NCBI GenBank assembly: GCA_017303555.1
Contig: JAFLCN010000003.1
Location: 207,938-271,937 of the forward strand
Length of the DNA: 64,000 bases
DNA from: Planctomycetota bacterium
Lineage (GTDB): Bacteria > Planctomycetota > Phycisphaerae > Phycisphaerales > UBA1924
Reading direction: 5' to 3'
Below, in pieces: positions 18,772 to 28,012 of the stretch. Position 1 is the stretch's first letter; the number at the start of each line of letters is the position of its first letter. The notes beneath the pieces were generated by a model. That model had not been told where the DNA came from, searched no databases, and saw only the letters and a list, made by a program, of their open reading frames with translations. The position numbers were made by a program, and so were the translations under genes.

Positions 18772-20148
18772 GTGACCGCACGCGACCTTTCCAGCAGCCC
18801 GCGCATCCGCATCATCGTCGATCTGCTGCGCGATGCCAGCCTCGCACGCGAACCCGCGGATGTTTTCAAAGTCTTCGGGCCGCGCATGTGGCGCATCCGG
18901 CCCATGGAGTTTTTCATCTCGGTTTCGACGCGGGGCCTCCCGACCGGCAGCTACAAGGTCACCCGCTATTACGACGTCCGCGAGTTCCAGCGCCGGGCCG
19001 ATTCCGGCGAGGGCGGCCTGCCCGAAACCGTCAACCCGAATCCCTGGGCCACTTTTCACCAGTTGCCGACGCACACCAGCGGCTTCGTCGCCGAGTGCAT
19101 CAAGGGCGGCACGCCCAAGATTTTCACCGATCTCGACATCCCCGACGACCCGGTCTTTGGCTCGCTGCTCTCCGAATACAAAAGCGCGATCGCCAGCCCT
19201 CTCTACGACCGGGGCGAGGTGCTGAACTGGTCGATCCAGCTCCGGCGCGCCGCCAACGCGTTCGATGAGCAGATTTTCGAAGACGCGATGATGATGGGAA
19301 ACCTCATCGGCGCGATCACGCGGAATCTGGTCGCGCTCAAAGAAGTCGAACGGCTGAACACCGCGCTGAACTCGCAATTCGAGGAAGTGGCGCGGGTCCA
19401 GCAATCGCTGCTTCCCGAAAAGATGCCCGATGTTCCCGGTCTTGCCGTCGCGACCAGCTACCTCACCAGCGACCAGGCGGGGGGCGATTACTACGACTTC
19501 CTCCCCATGCCCGGCGGCCGCCTCGGCATCCTCGTCGCCGATGTCTCCGGCCACGGCGCGGGCGCCGCGACGATCATGGCGATGCTCCGGGCGATCCTGC
19601 ACTGCTACTCGGGAGGCGACGGCAGTGCCGCGGGCGTCCTCCGCTTCGCCAATCACCGCCTGCTCGCTTCCCGGCTCGAGGGCAATTTCGTTACGGCGTT
19701 CTTCGGTGTCTTCGATCCGCAGACGGCGCGGCTCAACTACGCCTCCGCCGGGCACAACCCGCCCCGCTTTCTGACGGCGGCAACCCGCGCGATCCGCGCC
19801 ATCGACGATGGCGCAGGACTTCCCCTGGGCATCGCCGAAGACCTCGATGTCGTCAGCGAAGATCTGCAGCTTTTTCCCGGCGATTCGATCCTTCTCTACA
19901 CCGACGGAATCACCGAAGCCTTCGGGCGCGATGCCCGCCCCGGAAACCCCGACATGTTCGGCGAGGAAAGGCTCGATGCCGCGATCCGCGCCAGCGACGG
20001 CCGTCCGGACACGATCATCGAGAACATCCATCGCGCCCTCTTCGCGCACACCCACGCCCGCACGCGGGCGGACGATCAGACTCTGGTCGCGCTCCAGTAC
20101 GTCGGGCCCGACCGCTGCCTGTACCCGCCCCTTCGACGCGAGGTGTAG
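18772..20148 (+). CDS. SpoIIE/RsbU-type serine phosphatase with sensor domain
   Basis: A PP2C-family protein phosphatase of the kind that dephosphorylates an anti-sigma-factor antagonist in partner-switching control. Of 458 residues, the first 190 form a GAF-like sensor region, then a short coiled coil (EVERLNTALNSQFEEVARVQ) and the SpoIIE domain. The metal-site motifs are present: GGDYYDF (near 237), VADVSGHGAG (near 255), SAGHNPP, LLYTDGITEA (near 377) and RADDQTLVAL (near 431). No anti-sigma or STAS partner is in the window. The initiation codon is GTG. The YkgJ-like gene begins 25 bases downstream and is probably cotranscribed. Confidence 0.88.
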   Translation: MTARDLSSSPRIRIIVDLLRDASLAREPADVFKVFGPRMWRIRPMEFFISVSTRGLPTGSYKVTRYYDVREFQRRADSGEGGLPETVNPNPWATFHQLPTHTSGFVAECIKGGTPKIFTDLDIPDDPVFGSLLSEYKSAIASPLYDRGEVLNWSIQLRRAANAFDEQIFEDAMMMGNLIGAITRNLVALKEVERLNTALNSQFEEVARVQQSLLPEKMPDVPGLAVATSYLTSDQAGGDYYDFLPMPGGRLGILVADVSGHGAGAATIMAMLRAILHCYSGGDGSAAGVLRFANHRLLASRLEGNFVTAFFGVFDPQTARLNYASAGHNPPRFLTAATRAIRAIDDGAGLPLGIAEDLDVVSEDLQLFPGDSILLYTDGITEAFGRDARPGNPDMFGEERLDAAIRASDGRPDTIIENIHRALFAHTHARTRADDQTLVALQYVGPDRCLYPPLRREV

Positions 20149-20173
20149 AAAGTCCGCGCCGTACGCTTCCGAC

Positions 20174-20647
20174 GTGTCGTACTCCCTGCCGCAGATCGAA
20201 TGGTTTGCCAAGCCCGATCCGGATTCGGGCGAGGCGGGGCTGCGCTTCGAGTGCACCATGTGCGGCAACTGCTGTTCCGGTCCCGAGGGCTACGTGCTGG
20301 TCGACGATGCCGAGGTCCACGCGCTCGCAAAGCGGATCGGCATCACGCCCGCCGCGTTCCTCGCGACCCACACCCGCCACACCATCGCCGGCCGATCCCT
20401 GACGGAAAAAATCACCCCGCACGGCAACGACTGCATCTTTCTCGATCGAGAAAAGTTCCCCGGACGCGCCGTCTGCGGCGTCTACGAAGATCGGCCCAAG
20501 CAGTGCCGCACCTGGCCGTTCTGGAAGAGCCTGCTCGTCAGCCGCAAGAGGTGGGAACTGGCCTCGCGGATGTGCCCGGGCATCAACAAAGGGCCGCGCT
20601 TCGACCCCGAAGAGATCGCGCGCCGACGCGCCGTGGTGGATATCTGA
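20174..20647 (+). CDS. YkgJ-like cysteine-cluster protein
   Basis: A 157-residue protein of the YkgJ (zinc/iron-chelating) family. The first cluster is FECTMCGNCCSGPEGYVLV (about 27-46). Further cysteines follow in NDCIFLDRE, RAVCGVYEDRPKQCRTWPFW and RMCPGIN. The CxxCGxCC plus CxxY..RPxxCRxxPF pattern is diagnostic of the family, which binds a metal or iron-sulfur cluster; its role is unproven. The start is GTG, inferred from the 25-base gap to the phosphatase stop and from the point where homology-like sequence begins. Confidence 0.82.
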   Translation: MSYSLPQIEWFAKPDPDSGEAGLRFECTMCGNCCSGPEGYVLVDDAEVHALAKRIGITPAAFLATHTRHTIAGRSLTEKITPHGNDCIFLDREKFPGRAVCGVYEDRPKQCRTWPFWKSLLVSRKRWELASRMCPGINKGPRFDPEEIARRRAVVDI

Positions 20648-20677
20648 ACCAGCCGGTTCGCCCTTCGGCCCGCGCGA

Positions 20678-22195
20678 TCAAGGGCAGCTCAGGGCGTCAT
20701 ACAGGTTCGAGAAAACCACAAAATCCGCATCGTCCACAAAGCCGTCGGCGTTGAAATCCGCGGAGCAGAAGCCCGGCATCGAAGGCTCGGAACAGACAAA
20801 CGTGTCGTACTGGAGCGCGAAAGACGGGAAATCGGCATCGTCCACCACCCGATCTCCGCTCAGGTCCGCGAGGCACGGCGCGACCGGGAGCGCCCAACTC
20901 AGCGTCTGCGTCAGAAGCGAATTCCGGATGACCGGATCCCGCACCATGCTCGTCTCATCCACAACACGCACCGAAAGCGACGAGGCGCCCTTGCGCAGGT
21001 TGACCGAAGCGATGTTGAAACTCGCACCGGTTGCGCCCGGGATCGCCTCGCCATCGAGCAGCCACTGAACGCCGAGCGGGTTGCTCGCTTTCTGAAGTAG
21101 CGTGATGCTCGCGCTGGAGAAAGGGGTCAGGATCGCGGATGTTGCGGGCGTGGGCGGACCGTCGATCGGGCGGACGATGCTGTAGATCGCAGCGATGAGC
21201 GCTTCTGCGGAGGGCAGGTTGAACTTCGGCCCAAGCGCCCGCATCATGGAATTCGGGCTCGGGCGGTACACGCCGGTAAGCGAATAGACCGCACCCTCGT
21301 ACGTCGAGATCGGCCCGTCGAAGCCGGGAGTCGCATCATTCAGCCAGCGCCACCACTTGGTTTCGGCCGCTCCCATCGGTCCCGATGTCAGCGTGGAAGC
21401 GTTCGCGCCCCACGGTTCTTCCCCGTCGTACGCCGCAGGCCCGCCGTAGTCGTATTCATCCTCCAGATCGCCGAGCGAGTGACCCATCTCGTGGATCGCG
21501 ATCAACGAAGCCGAGCCGTGGCCTCCGGCGGCGGTACCGATCTCGTTGCCCGGATAGCCCGCCCCGCCGTACTTTGTCGAATTCGCGAGCGCCAGGATCT
21601 GGTCGAACGGCTGGGGCGAGTTCGCGGCGTACTGATACGCCCGCGAAACGTTCACACAAAGCAGCCGCTCGATGTTCGAGCACCAGTAACGCATCTGGAG
21701 GGGAGTGCTCTTGTTGACCCCCGCAGTCGGATCGCCCGAAACGCCCGAAACCGTGCTGATGACTTCGACCCGGAAAGGCTGGAAGTAATTCTTGTACGTC
21801 GTGAACGGCTCGTACGAAAAGAACGAGTTGAGCGTGTTGGCGGCGTGTGTCTGGTAGGTGCTCTGCTGCGAGGCAAGGTATCCATCGCCGACGATCACAA
21901 TGTTGACGCGGTTGTTCGATGCGCCCCGATCGCCGAACGGACTCTCGTTGCCGTCGGTATCGAGCAGCGTGACCGGCGCCGGGATGCGTTCGATCGTGTG
22001 CTGCTGTTCCCGCGGGATGCGGGGGATGTCCGACTTGACGATGCAGGGCGTGCCCCCGGCGTGTTGGTGGCCTTGCACGGACGGGCCAGCCGGAGCGGGC
22101 TCGTGGGGAAGCGCCCGGCAGACCGACGCGCTGCCGGCCGAGGCCGCGATTGCGAGTGCCAATGGAAGGCCATTTCTCCGAGAACCGGTGCTCAT
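20678..22195 (-). CDS. secreted M64-type metallopeptidase with dockerin-like tag
   Basis: A secreted zinc peptidase of 505 residues. It has an N-terminal signal sequence (LPLALAIAASAGSASVCRA), then the M64 catalytic domain: VNIVIVGDGYLASQQSTYQT (near 100-120), and the zinc site IAIHEMGHSLGDLEDEYDYG (near residue 235), where HExGH and the DEY that follows are the M64 hallmark. A short Ig-like region (about 360-440) follows, then the C-terminal double EF-hand tag CLADLSGDRVVDDADF ... CSADFNADGFVDDADF with a terminal CP. M64 includes IgA peptidases, but an IgA substrate would be meaningless here; a general extracellular protease is likely. The start ATG was chosen before the signal sequence; the frame continues upstream without one. 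Confidence 0.88.
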   Translation of the reverse strand: MSTGSRRNGLPLALAIAASAGSASVCRALPHEPAPAGPSVQGHQHAGGTPCIVKSDIPRIPREQQHTIERIPAPVTLLDTDGNESPFGDRGASNNRVNIVIVGDGYLASQQSTYQTHAANTLNSFFSYEPFTTYKNYFQPFRVEVISTVSGVSGDPTAGVNKSTPLQMRYWCSNIERLLCVNVSRAYQYAANSPQPFDQILALANSTKYGGAGYPGNEIGTAAGGHGSASLIAIHEMGHSLGDLEDEYDYGGPAAYDGEEPWGANASTLTSGPMGAAETKWWRWLNDATPGFDGPISTYEGAVYSLTGVYRPSPNSMMRALGPKFNLPSAEALIAAIYSIVRPIDGPPTPATSAILTPFSSASITLLQKASNPLGVQWLLDGEAIPGATGASFNIASVNLRKGASSLSVRVVDETSMVRDPVIRNSLLTQTLSWALPVAPCLADLSGDRVVDDADFPSFALQYDTFVCSEPSMPGFCSADFNADGFVDDADFVVFSNLYDALSCP

Positions 22196-22319
22196 AGTGC
22201 GATTCTCCCGCGCGAAGCCCGTGGAGACAAGCGAATCTCGCGATCCCGGCCAATCTTCATGTGCCCGGACGGCGACGATTTTGTGAACGTGAAGCCGGAG
22301 CGTCCAATAGGCTTGTTGC

Positions 22320-22784
22320 ATGCCCACGCAGGAAGCTTCACGGTGGCTGGAGGCGATCGATCGCCCTTCGCTGGTCGCGTCGCTGGAGGCGGTGTATGCC
22401 TTTATCGCCGATCAGATCGAAGCCCGCGGCCCGGCGTGCTGGGCCAGCGGCCGATGCTGCAACTTCCGCCGGGCGGATCACCGGCTCTACACCACAGGTT
22501 TGGAAGCGGCGTACTGCATCGCCCGACTGGAACGACCCATCGAGCCCGGCGAACTCGACCGCGCGATCGAACGCGGAGGCTGCGTGTTCCAGCTCGCGAA
22601 CATCTGCGGCGTCCACGCGATCAAGCCCAGCGGCTGCCGCGTGTACTTCTGCGACCGGTCGGCGCAGACCTGGCAGAATGAACTCAGCGAGCGAGCGGTG
22701 GAGGAGATTCGACGCATCCACGATCGGGAAAGAATCGAGTACCGCTACGCCGAATGGGGGGCGCTGCTGCGGATGTTCATCTAG
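22320..22784 (+). CDS. YkgJ-like cysteine-rich protein
   Basis: A 154-residue soluble protein with cysteines spaced as in metal-chelating YkgJ relatives: ACWASGRCCNF (about 39-49), a lone Cys in AYCIARL, GGCVFQLANICGVH, and KPSGCRVYFCD. It is the second such protein within 3 kb and differs clearly from the first. It is divergent from the M64 peptidase and lies 20 bases before the ABC ATPase gene on the same strand, so it may form a two-gene unit with it. That would fit a metal-related role, but this is inference from position. Confidence 0.7.
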   Translation: MPTQEASRWLEAIDRPSLVASLEAVYAFIADQIEARGPACWASGRCCNFRRADHRLYTTGLEAAYCIARLERPIEPGELDRAIERGGCVFQLANICGVHAIKPSGCRVYFCDRSAQTWQNELSERAVEEIRRIHDRERIEYRYAEWGALLRMFI

Positions 22785-22804
22785 CCGAGGCGGTACTCTT
22801 CGGC

Positions 22805-23584
22805 GTGCCGCTGGTGCTCCAACACGTCTTTTTCGGCTACGACCGCACCCGCCCGGTTCTCCGCGGCGTCAGCGTGGTCTTCACGCCCGGCAAGCTGGTG
22901 GCGATCATCGGACCCAACGGTGCGGGAAAATCGACCCTGCTCAGATTGCTCGCGGGCCTGCGCCGCGCGCAAACCGGAGAGGCGCTTCTGAACGAGGCGA
23001 CAATCGCCGAGATCCCGGAGCGCGAGCGGGCCCGAAAGCTTGTCTATCTGCCGCAGCAATCGAACGTGGCCTTTGATTACACGGTCGGAGAAGTCGTTTC
23101 CATGGGCCGTTATGCGCACGGATCGGGTGCGTCCGGCGCGACCGAGTCTTCGCTCCAGACCGTGGGTCTGGCCGAGCGGGCGGACGATCCGTTTCACACC
23201 CTGAGCGCCGGGCAGCAGCAGCGGGCCAATCTGGCCAGGGCCATCGCGCAGCTCGGGTTCAACGCGAGGAACGAAGAGCGGTACCTGCTCGCGGACGAAC
23301 CGGTGAGCGCCATGGATCCGCACTTTGCGCTCGCATCGATGCTGCTGCTGCGCGAGCTGGCGTCACGCGGCGTGGGCATCGCGGCCGTCGTCCACGATCT
23401 CTCGCTCGCGCTCCGCTTCGCCGACGAGGTTGTGCTGCTCGATCAGGCGGGCCGCGTCCATTCCTACGGCGAGACGGCCGATGCCCTCACGCCCGCGGCG
23501 CTCAAGGCCGTGTTCGAGGTTGATTTCGAGCAACTGAACGATTCACGGGGCAAGCCCGCGGCATTCGTTCCCGCGCCGCTCTGA
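22805..23584 (+). CDS. ABC transporter ATPase, FecE/HmuV-like
   Basis: Cytoplasmic ATPase of a probable iron-siderophore, haem or cobalamin importer. The 259-residue chain has Walker A GPNGAGKSTLLRLLAG (near residue 40), Q-loop YLPQQSNVAFDYTV, signature LSAGQQQRANLARAIAQ, Walker B YLLADEPVSAMD, and the H-switch VVHDLSLALRFAD. The VxxGRYAHG stretch after the Q-loop (VVSMGRYAHG) is typical of the FecE/BtuD/HmuV group. The start is GTG. No permease or binding protein is adjacent, so it is an orphan ATPase. The preceding Cys-cluster gene is 20 bases away. Confidence 0.82.
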   Translation: MPLVLQHVFFGYDRTRPVLRGVSVVFTPGKLVAIIGPNGAGKSTLLRLLAGLRRAQTGEALLNEATIAEIPERERARKLVYLPQQSNVAFDYTVGEVVSMGRYAHGSGASGATESSLQTVGLAERADDPFHTLSAGQQQRANLARAIAQLGFNARNEERYLLADEPVSAMDPHFALASMLLLRELASRGVGIAAVVHDLSLALRFADEVVLLDQAGRVHSYGETADALTPAALKAVFEVDFEQLNDSRGKPAAFVPAPL

Positions 23585-23586
23585 AC

Positions 23587-24840
23587 TCACCAAAGCACGC
23601 GGACCCGGATCGTCTCCGGAATCTCCGCAAGCTTGCGCCGGATCGCTTCGCCATCGCTCGGGTCGACATCGAGAACAACGTAGCCGATGTCCTCGTTGGT
23701 GCGGAGGTACTCGGCGCTGATGTTCGCGTTCATGCTCGCGATCAGCGTGTGCATCTTGCTCAGCACGCCCGGCACGTTCTTGTGGAAGTGGAGTATGCGG
23801 TGCGGGCGAACGGTTCTCGCGCCGTCGCGGATGAGCTGCTCGGGAAGTTCGACCTCGGGCACGTTGACCGCGCCCGTCGTCGAACCGATGTTCACGAACT
23901 TGATCAGCTTGTCGCAGACGTCGAGCGCGATCGCTTCCTGCGCCTCTTCTGTGCTGCCCCCGACGTGCGGCGTCAGGAAGACGTTCGCCAGGCCCTGCAG
24001 CGGGCTGTCGAACTTCTCGCCCTTCGCGGCAGGTTCATCGGGGAAGACATCGAGTGCCGCGCCCGCGATGTGCCCGCTCTTCATCGCCGCCGCAAGGGCC
24101 GCCACATCGACCACGCTGCCCCGCGCGTTGTTGATCAGGTAACTGCCCTTCTTCATCCGAGCGAGTTCGGACTTGCCGATCATGCCCTCGGTCTGCTTCG
24201 TCGCGGGCACGTGCAGCGTGACAACGTCGCTGACTTCGAGCAGCTCCTTCAGGCTCCGCACCATGCGTGCGTTGCCCAGCGCCATCTTCGAGATGATGTC
24301 GAAGAACACGACCCGCATGCCCATCGCCTCGGCCAAAACCGAAACCTGCGAACCGATGTGCCCGTACCCCACGATGCCGATCGTCCGGCCCCGCACCTCG
24401 TGCGATCCCGCGGCAGACTTGTCCCAGTCGCCCTTGTGCATCTGCATGGTTTTGTCACCCAGCCCGCGATGCAGTCCGATCGCTTCCGCGATCGTGAGTT
24501 CCGCCACGCTCCGCGTGTTGCTGAACGGCGAGTTGAAGACCGGCACGCCCCGCTTGCAGGCGTCATCGATCGCGATCTGATTCGTTCCGATGCAGAATGC
24601 GCCGACGGTGAGCAGTTTCGGAGCCGCCGCGAGGATCGCGGGCGTCACGTCGCTCTTGGAGCGGATGCCGAGCACATGCGCGTCGGCGACCATTGCCGCG
24701 AGCTTCTTTGCATCGGGCGCGCCGGCCATGCTCTGCACCTGAAAGCCCTCTGCCTTAAAAAGGTCATTCGCCCTCGGATGGATCGACTCCACCAGAACGA
24801 CGTTGATTTTGGCTTTGGGATAGGAGGTCTTGGAGGTCAT
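23587..24840 (-). CDS. serA: D-3-phosphoglycerate dehydrogenase
   Basis: Oxidises 3-phosphoglycerate to phosphohydroxypyruvate with NAD+, the first step of serine synthesis. The 417 residues match the E. coli SerA type (about 410). Visible are the N-terminal VLVESIHPRANDLF, the cofactor motif GIVGYGHIGSQVSVLAEAMG, catalytic-site INNARGSVVDVAALAAAM, AALDVFPDEP and FLTPHVGGSTEEAQ with the catalytic His, and a C-terminal ACT domain (about 340-417, HKNVPGVLSKMHTLIASM) for serine feedback. ATG before TSKTSYPKAK was used; the frame also has a TTG 27 bases upstream. It converges with the ABC ATPase gene, with only two bases between them. Confidence 0.93.
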   Translation of the reverse strand: MTSKTSYPKAKINVVLVESIHPRANDLFKAEGFQVQSMAGAPDAKKLAAMVADAHVLGIRSKSDVTPAILAAAPKLLTVGAFCIGTNQIAIDDACKRGVPVFNSPFSNTRSVAELTIAEAIGLHRGLGDKTMQMHKGDWDKSAAGSHEVRGRTIGIVGYGHIGSQVSVLAEAMGMRVVFFDIISKMALGNARMVRSLKELLEVSDVVTLHVPATKQTEGMIGKSELARMKKGSYLINNARGSVVDVAALAAAMKSGHIAGAALDVFPDEPAAKGEKFDSPLQGLANVFLTPHVGGSTEEAQEAIALDVCDKLIKFVNIGSTTGAVNVPEVELPEQLIRDGARTVRPHRILHFHKNVPGVLSKMHTLIASMNANISAEYLRTNEDIGYVVLDVDPSDGEAIRRKLAEIPETIRVRVLW

Positions 24841-24890
24841 GCGGGCGGATTGTTGCATCGGCAACAACCCGACGCACGTTCAGTCAAAAC

Positions 24891-25766
24891 TCACTTGCTT
24901 ACGGAGACAATCCCCGCCAGTGCCAGCACCAGCAGCACGATCCCCAGCCCAATCCGGTAGAACCCGAATGCCGCTAATCCGTGCTTGTTCAGGAAGCCCA
25001 CCAGCCAGCGCACCGCGATGAACGCGCTGATCGCCGCGACGACAATACCGATCAGGATCGGCTTCGCCCCGAGCACCTCGAACATGTTCTTGGTTCCCGC
25101 GGCCTTGTGCTCGGCGTAGTCCTTGTAGAGCGTGTACAGAGTTGCCGCGAGGAGCGTGGGCATGCCGAGCAGGAAGCTGAACTCTGCCGCAGCGCCGGGC
25201 TTGAGGCCCCGGAAATAGCCCGCCGTGATCGTCATCATCGAGCGGCTCGTGCCCGGACAGAGCGAGAAGATCTGGAGCAGCCCGACGGCCAGCGCATCAC
25301 CCGCCGACATCTGTTCGACGCTCTTGCCCTCGATCCCGCCCCGCATCGGCTTGCGAGAGCGTCGCCACAGTTCGACACCGATCATGTAGATCCCGCCCAC
25401 GACCAGCGCAATCACAACGGGCCAGAGGTGAAACAGCTTCGCCTCGATCGCCTTCCTGAGCACAAAGCCCATCAGCGCCGCCGGAATGAACGCGATCACG
25501 ACGTTGGTGAAGATCCGGAATCCCGCGGCATCCTTCCCCGCCAAACCCTTCATCATCTGCACGAATCGAGGGAAGTACAGCGCCAGCACCGCCAGGATCG
25601 CGCCGCCCTGCACGATCACGCTGAACGCATCGAACGCCGCCTTCGTCTCCGGCCGGTCCAGCTTCATCAGGTCGCCGGCGATGATCAGGTGCCCGGTCGA
25701 ACTGATCGGCAGATACTCGGTAATTCCCTCCACAATCCCCAGCACGATCGCTTGCCACGTTTCCAT
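24891..25766 (-). CDS. uppP: undecaprenyl-diphosphatase
   Basis: Membrane phosphatase that recycles undecaprenyl diphosphate to the monophosphate carrier used for peptidoglycan and surface glycans. The 291 residues form about eight membrane segments. Both conserved motifs are present: EGITEYLPISSTGHLIIAGD near the N-terminus and CPGTSRSMMTITAGYFRGL in the middle. The ATG before ETWQAIVLGI is the standard start; the frame is open for 29 more codons upstream but those are not family-like. A basic RRSRKPMRGG loop lies between segments. The SpoU gene is divergent. Confidence 0.92.
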   Translation of the reverse strand: METWQAIVLGIVEGITEYLPISSTGHLIIAGDLMKLDRPETKAAFDAFSVIVQGGAILAVLALYFPRFVQMMKGLAGKDAAGFRIFTNVVIAFIPAALMGFVLRKAIEAKLFHLWPVVIALVVGGIYMIGVELWRRSRKPMRGGIEGKSVEQMSAGDALAVGLLQIFSLCPGTSRSMMTITAGYFRGLKPGAAAEFSFLLGMPTLLAATLYTLYKDYAEHKAAGTKNMFEVLGAKPILIGIVVAAISAFIAVRWLVGFLNKHGLAAFGFYRIGLGIVLLVLALAGIVSVSK

Positions 25767-25904
25767 GTTCGTTCGAAGTCCTCGTTCTGGTCGCGCTCCG
25801 GCGGCAGGAGCGGGATCGGGTCCAGCCTGGATCAGCCGCGAATCGGCGAGCAAACGTAGATTGCCCGGACAGAGATCGTCGGTCGGGTCGCTTCCCGATC
25901 AAGA

Positions 25905-26798
25905 ATGACCGTTCCGATCGACCGCCCTCTCTCGAAGGACTTTGTGGCCCAGCCCAACCTCATCGCGCTCAACGACCCAGCCGACCCGCGCGTCCGCGAG
26001 TACCGGGCACTCAAAGAAGGGGATCTTTCCCGGGGCATCGATGCTTCCGCCCCCTTCGGATCCTTTATCTGCGAGGGTGCGCTGGTCGCCGAGCACCTGC
26101 TCGCCTCGTCGTTCCCGTGCCGCTCGTTCCTCATCGCGGAATCCAAGCTCGAATCGCAGCGCGCCCTGCTGGAACAAGCGCCCGCCCAAACACCGGTGTA
26201 CGTCGCGCCCGACGCTGTCCTGCACGAAGTGGTGGGGTTCAAGTTCCATCGCGGTCTGCTGGCCGCAGGTGCCCGGACCGCTCCGCCCTCGCCGGCAGAA
26301 GCGAGAAATCGAATCGCCGCGGCACCCGCGCTCGTGGTTCTCGAAGACCTGACCAACCTCGACAACATGGGCGGGCTGTTTCGCTGCGTCTCCGCCCTCG
26401 CGCCGGAAGGCACGCTCGTTGTGCTCTCGCCCCAGTCGGTCGATCCGCTCTATCGCAAAGCGATCCGCGTCTCGATGGGCCATTCACTGCGGATTCCATT
26501 CGTAACTCTCGCGCCCTGGGAAGATGCGCCGCAGCGCATCCGAAGCGAAGGGTTTGAGCTGCTCGCGCTCACGCCCGATGCGGCCGCCGAAACTATGAAC
26601 GACGTTTCGGCACAGGCCGCAGCCCCTCAGCGAAAGCTCGCGTTGGCGCTCGGCTCGGAAGGTCCGGGGCTTTCGCGTTTGCTGCTCGCGCAGGCCGATC
26701 GGCGCGTCCGCATCGCGCAGCGCCCGGGGGTGGATTCCCTGAATGTCATGGTCGCCGGCGCGATCGCGATGTCAGCGCTTTTCCGGCCCGGGGGCTGA
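25905..26798 (+). CDS. SpoU-family RNA 2'-O-methyltransferase
   Basis: SPOUT-fold methyltransferase that 2'-O-methylates tRNA or rRNA using S-adenosylmethionine. The 297-residue chain has an N-terminal RNA-binding region like SpoU_sub_bind (GSFICEGALVAEHLLAS) and the knotted catalytic domain with LVVLEDLTNLDNMGGLFRCV (motif 1), LALALGSEGPGLS (motif 2) and IAQRPGVDSLNVMVAGAIAM (motif 3). The exact RNA target cannot be predicted; TrmH and RlmB are both relatives. It starts 139 bases from the divergent uppP start. Confidence 0.86.
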   Translation: MTVPIDRPLSKDFVAQPNLIALNDPADPRVREYRALKEGDLSRGIDASAPFGSFICEGALVAEHLLASSFPCRSFLIAESKLESQRALLEQAPAQTPVYVAPDAVLHEVVGFKFHRGLLAAGARTAPPSPAEARNRIAAAPALVVLEDLTNLDNMGGLFRCVSALAPEGTLVVLSPQSVDPLYRKAIRVSMGHSLRIPFVTLAPWEDAPQRIRSEGFELLALTPDAAAETMNDVSAQAAAPQRKLALALGSEGPGLSRLLLAQADRRVRIAQRPGVDSLNVMVAGAIAMSALFRPGG

Positions 26799-27878
26799 GG
26801 GCTTCGACGCACCACTCTGCTTGGCCGTCGCATCGAAGAACACATCCACCGCCTGCCCCGGCACGATGCCGAAGGCGCCGCCCGTTCCATCCGAGCCCAC
26901 GATCGCCATCAGCACATCGATGATGCGTGTGTCGGTGCGCTCCGAGTTCGCGCCGGAGAGATTGAGCTTCGGGCGCGCGAAGGGTTCGATACGGACGATC
27001 TGCAACTGGAGTTCCTGTGGCGAGGCGCCGCGGGTGCGCCCGACGCCCTTGGAATCCATGCCGATGAGGGCGAAATCCTCTTCATCGACCTGCGCGCGGA
27101 CGTGCAGCTTGGTGAGATCCCCCAGCACAAGTGCCGCGTGAGCCATGCTCGGTCCCTGCACATATTCGCCCGGCTCGACTTCGCGGCGCAGCACGGTTCC
27201 TTCGCGTGGAGCGCGAACGGTCATGCGCTCCTTCAAGACCTGGAGCGCCGCGATCTGGGCCTTGGTCGATTCCAAATTGGCCTGTGCGACTTCCAGGTCC
27301 GCCTTCCAGCCGCCCGCCTTCAGCTTCGCCAGCGCCGCCGTCGCGGATGCAAACTCCGCCCGCGCAATATCGACGGCGGCTTGGGAAGACGCAACATCGC
27401 GTGCCGACATCGCGCCGCTCTTCACGGCGTCGCTTGTGCGCTGCAGCTTGTCTTCGGCATCCACCTGCGTCGCCTTGGCCCGCTGCACGGCAGCCTCCAG
27501 CGGCGGGATGTCCTCCGCGCGCGGGATCGCGTGCCACCGCTGGATCTCCGCATTCCGGGCCATGAGCTCGCCCTCGGCGCGGATGATCTGCGAATCGATG
27601 TTCCGGGTGTCGAGCTGCATCAGCGGCTGACCCTGGGTCACGACATCGCCCACATTTACCATCACCTCGGTGACAAGCCCCGGCTCGGGCGCCGCGACCT
27701 CGATCACGCGCCCCGCGGGCTCGACAATGCCGAGCGCCGCAACCCCGCGCCCGAACGGATTCACGCTCGCCGGCCGCGCGAGAGGCGCATCCGGAATCGT
27801 TCGCTTGCCCGTCGTCACGGCCAGCACGCCGATCACAATGCCGATGATCGAAAGCACAATCGTCGCCCAGCGCACCAT
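26772..27878 (-). CDS. HlyD/DevB-like membrane-fusion protein of an ABC exporter
   Basis: Periplasmic adaptor that links an inner-membrane ABC exporter to the outer membrane. The 368 residues begin with a membrane anchor (ATIVLSIIGIVIGVLAVTTG), then a lipoyl-type half (GRVIEVAAPEPGLVTEVMVN), a long alpha-hairpin (about 95-220, DSQIIRAEGELMARNAEIQ to NLESTKAQIAALQVLKERM), the second lipoyl half (VRAPREGTVLRREVEPGEYV) and a beta-barrel. The ATG before VRWATIV has AAGGAG six bases upstream and is preferred over one 18 bases earlier. The FtsX-type permease gene is upstream on the same strand; a (CT)22 tract separates them. It overlaps the SpoU gene end by 27 bases on the opposite strand. Confidence 0.82.
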   Translation of the reverse strand: MVRWATIVLSIIGIVIGVLAVTTGKRTIPDAPLARPASVNPFGRGVAALGIVEPAGRVIEVAAPEPGLVTEVMVNVGDVVTQGQPLMQLDTRNIDSQIIRAEGELMARNAEIQRWHAIPRAEDIPPLEAAVQRAKATQVDAEDKLQRTSDAVKSGAMSARDVASSQAAVDIARAEFASATAALAKLKAGGWKADLEVAQANLESTKAQIAALQVLKERMTVRAPREGTVLRREVEPGEYVQGPSMAHAALVLGDLTKLHVRAQVDEEDFALIGMDSKGVGRTRGASPQELQLQIVRIEPFARPKLNLSGANSERTDTRIIDVLMAIVGSDGTGGAFGIVPGQAVDVFFDATAKQSGASKPSAPGPEKR

Positions 27879-27924
27879 CGCAGACTCCTTCGCCAACTCT
27901 GGCCCACCAAACTTCCACGCACCG

Positions 27925-27975
<51 letters not shown>

Positions 27976-28012
27976 GTGTCCTTCGTGCCTTCGTGGTTCC
28001 CTGGTTCCCGTC

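Noticed and set aside
16408..20268. Antisense open frame of 1,286 codons on the minus strand
   Set aside because: It spans RNase R and the phosphatase gene on the other strand, has no domains, and is a codon-bias artefact.
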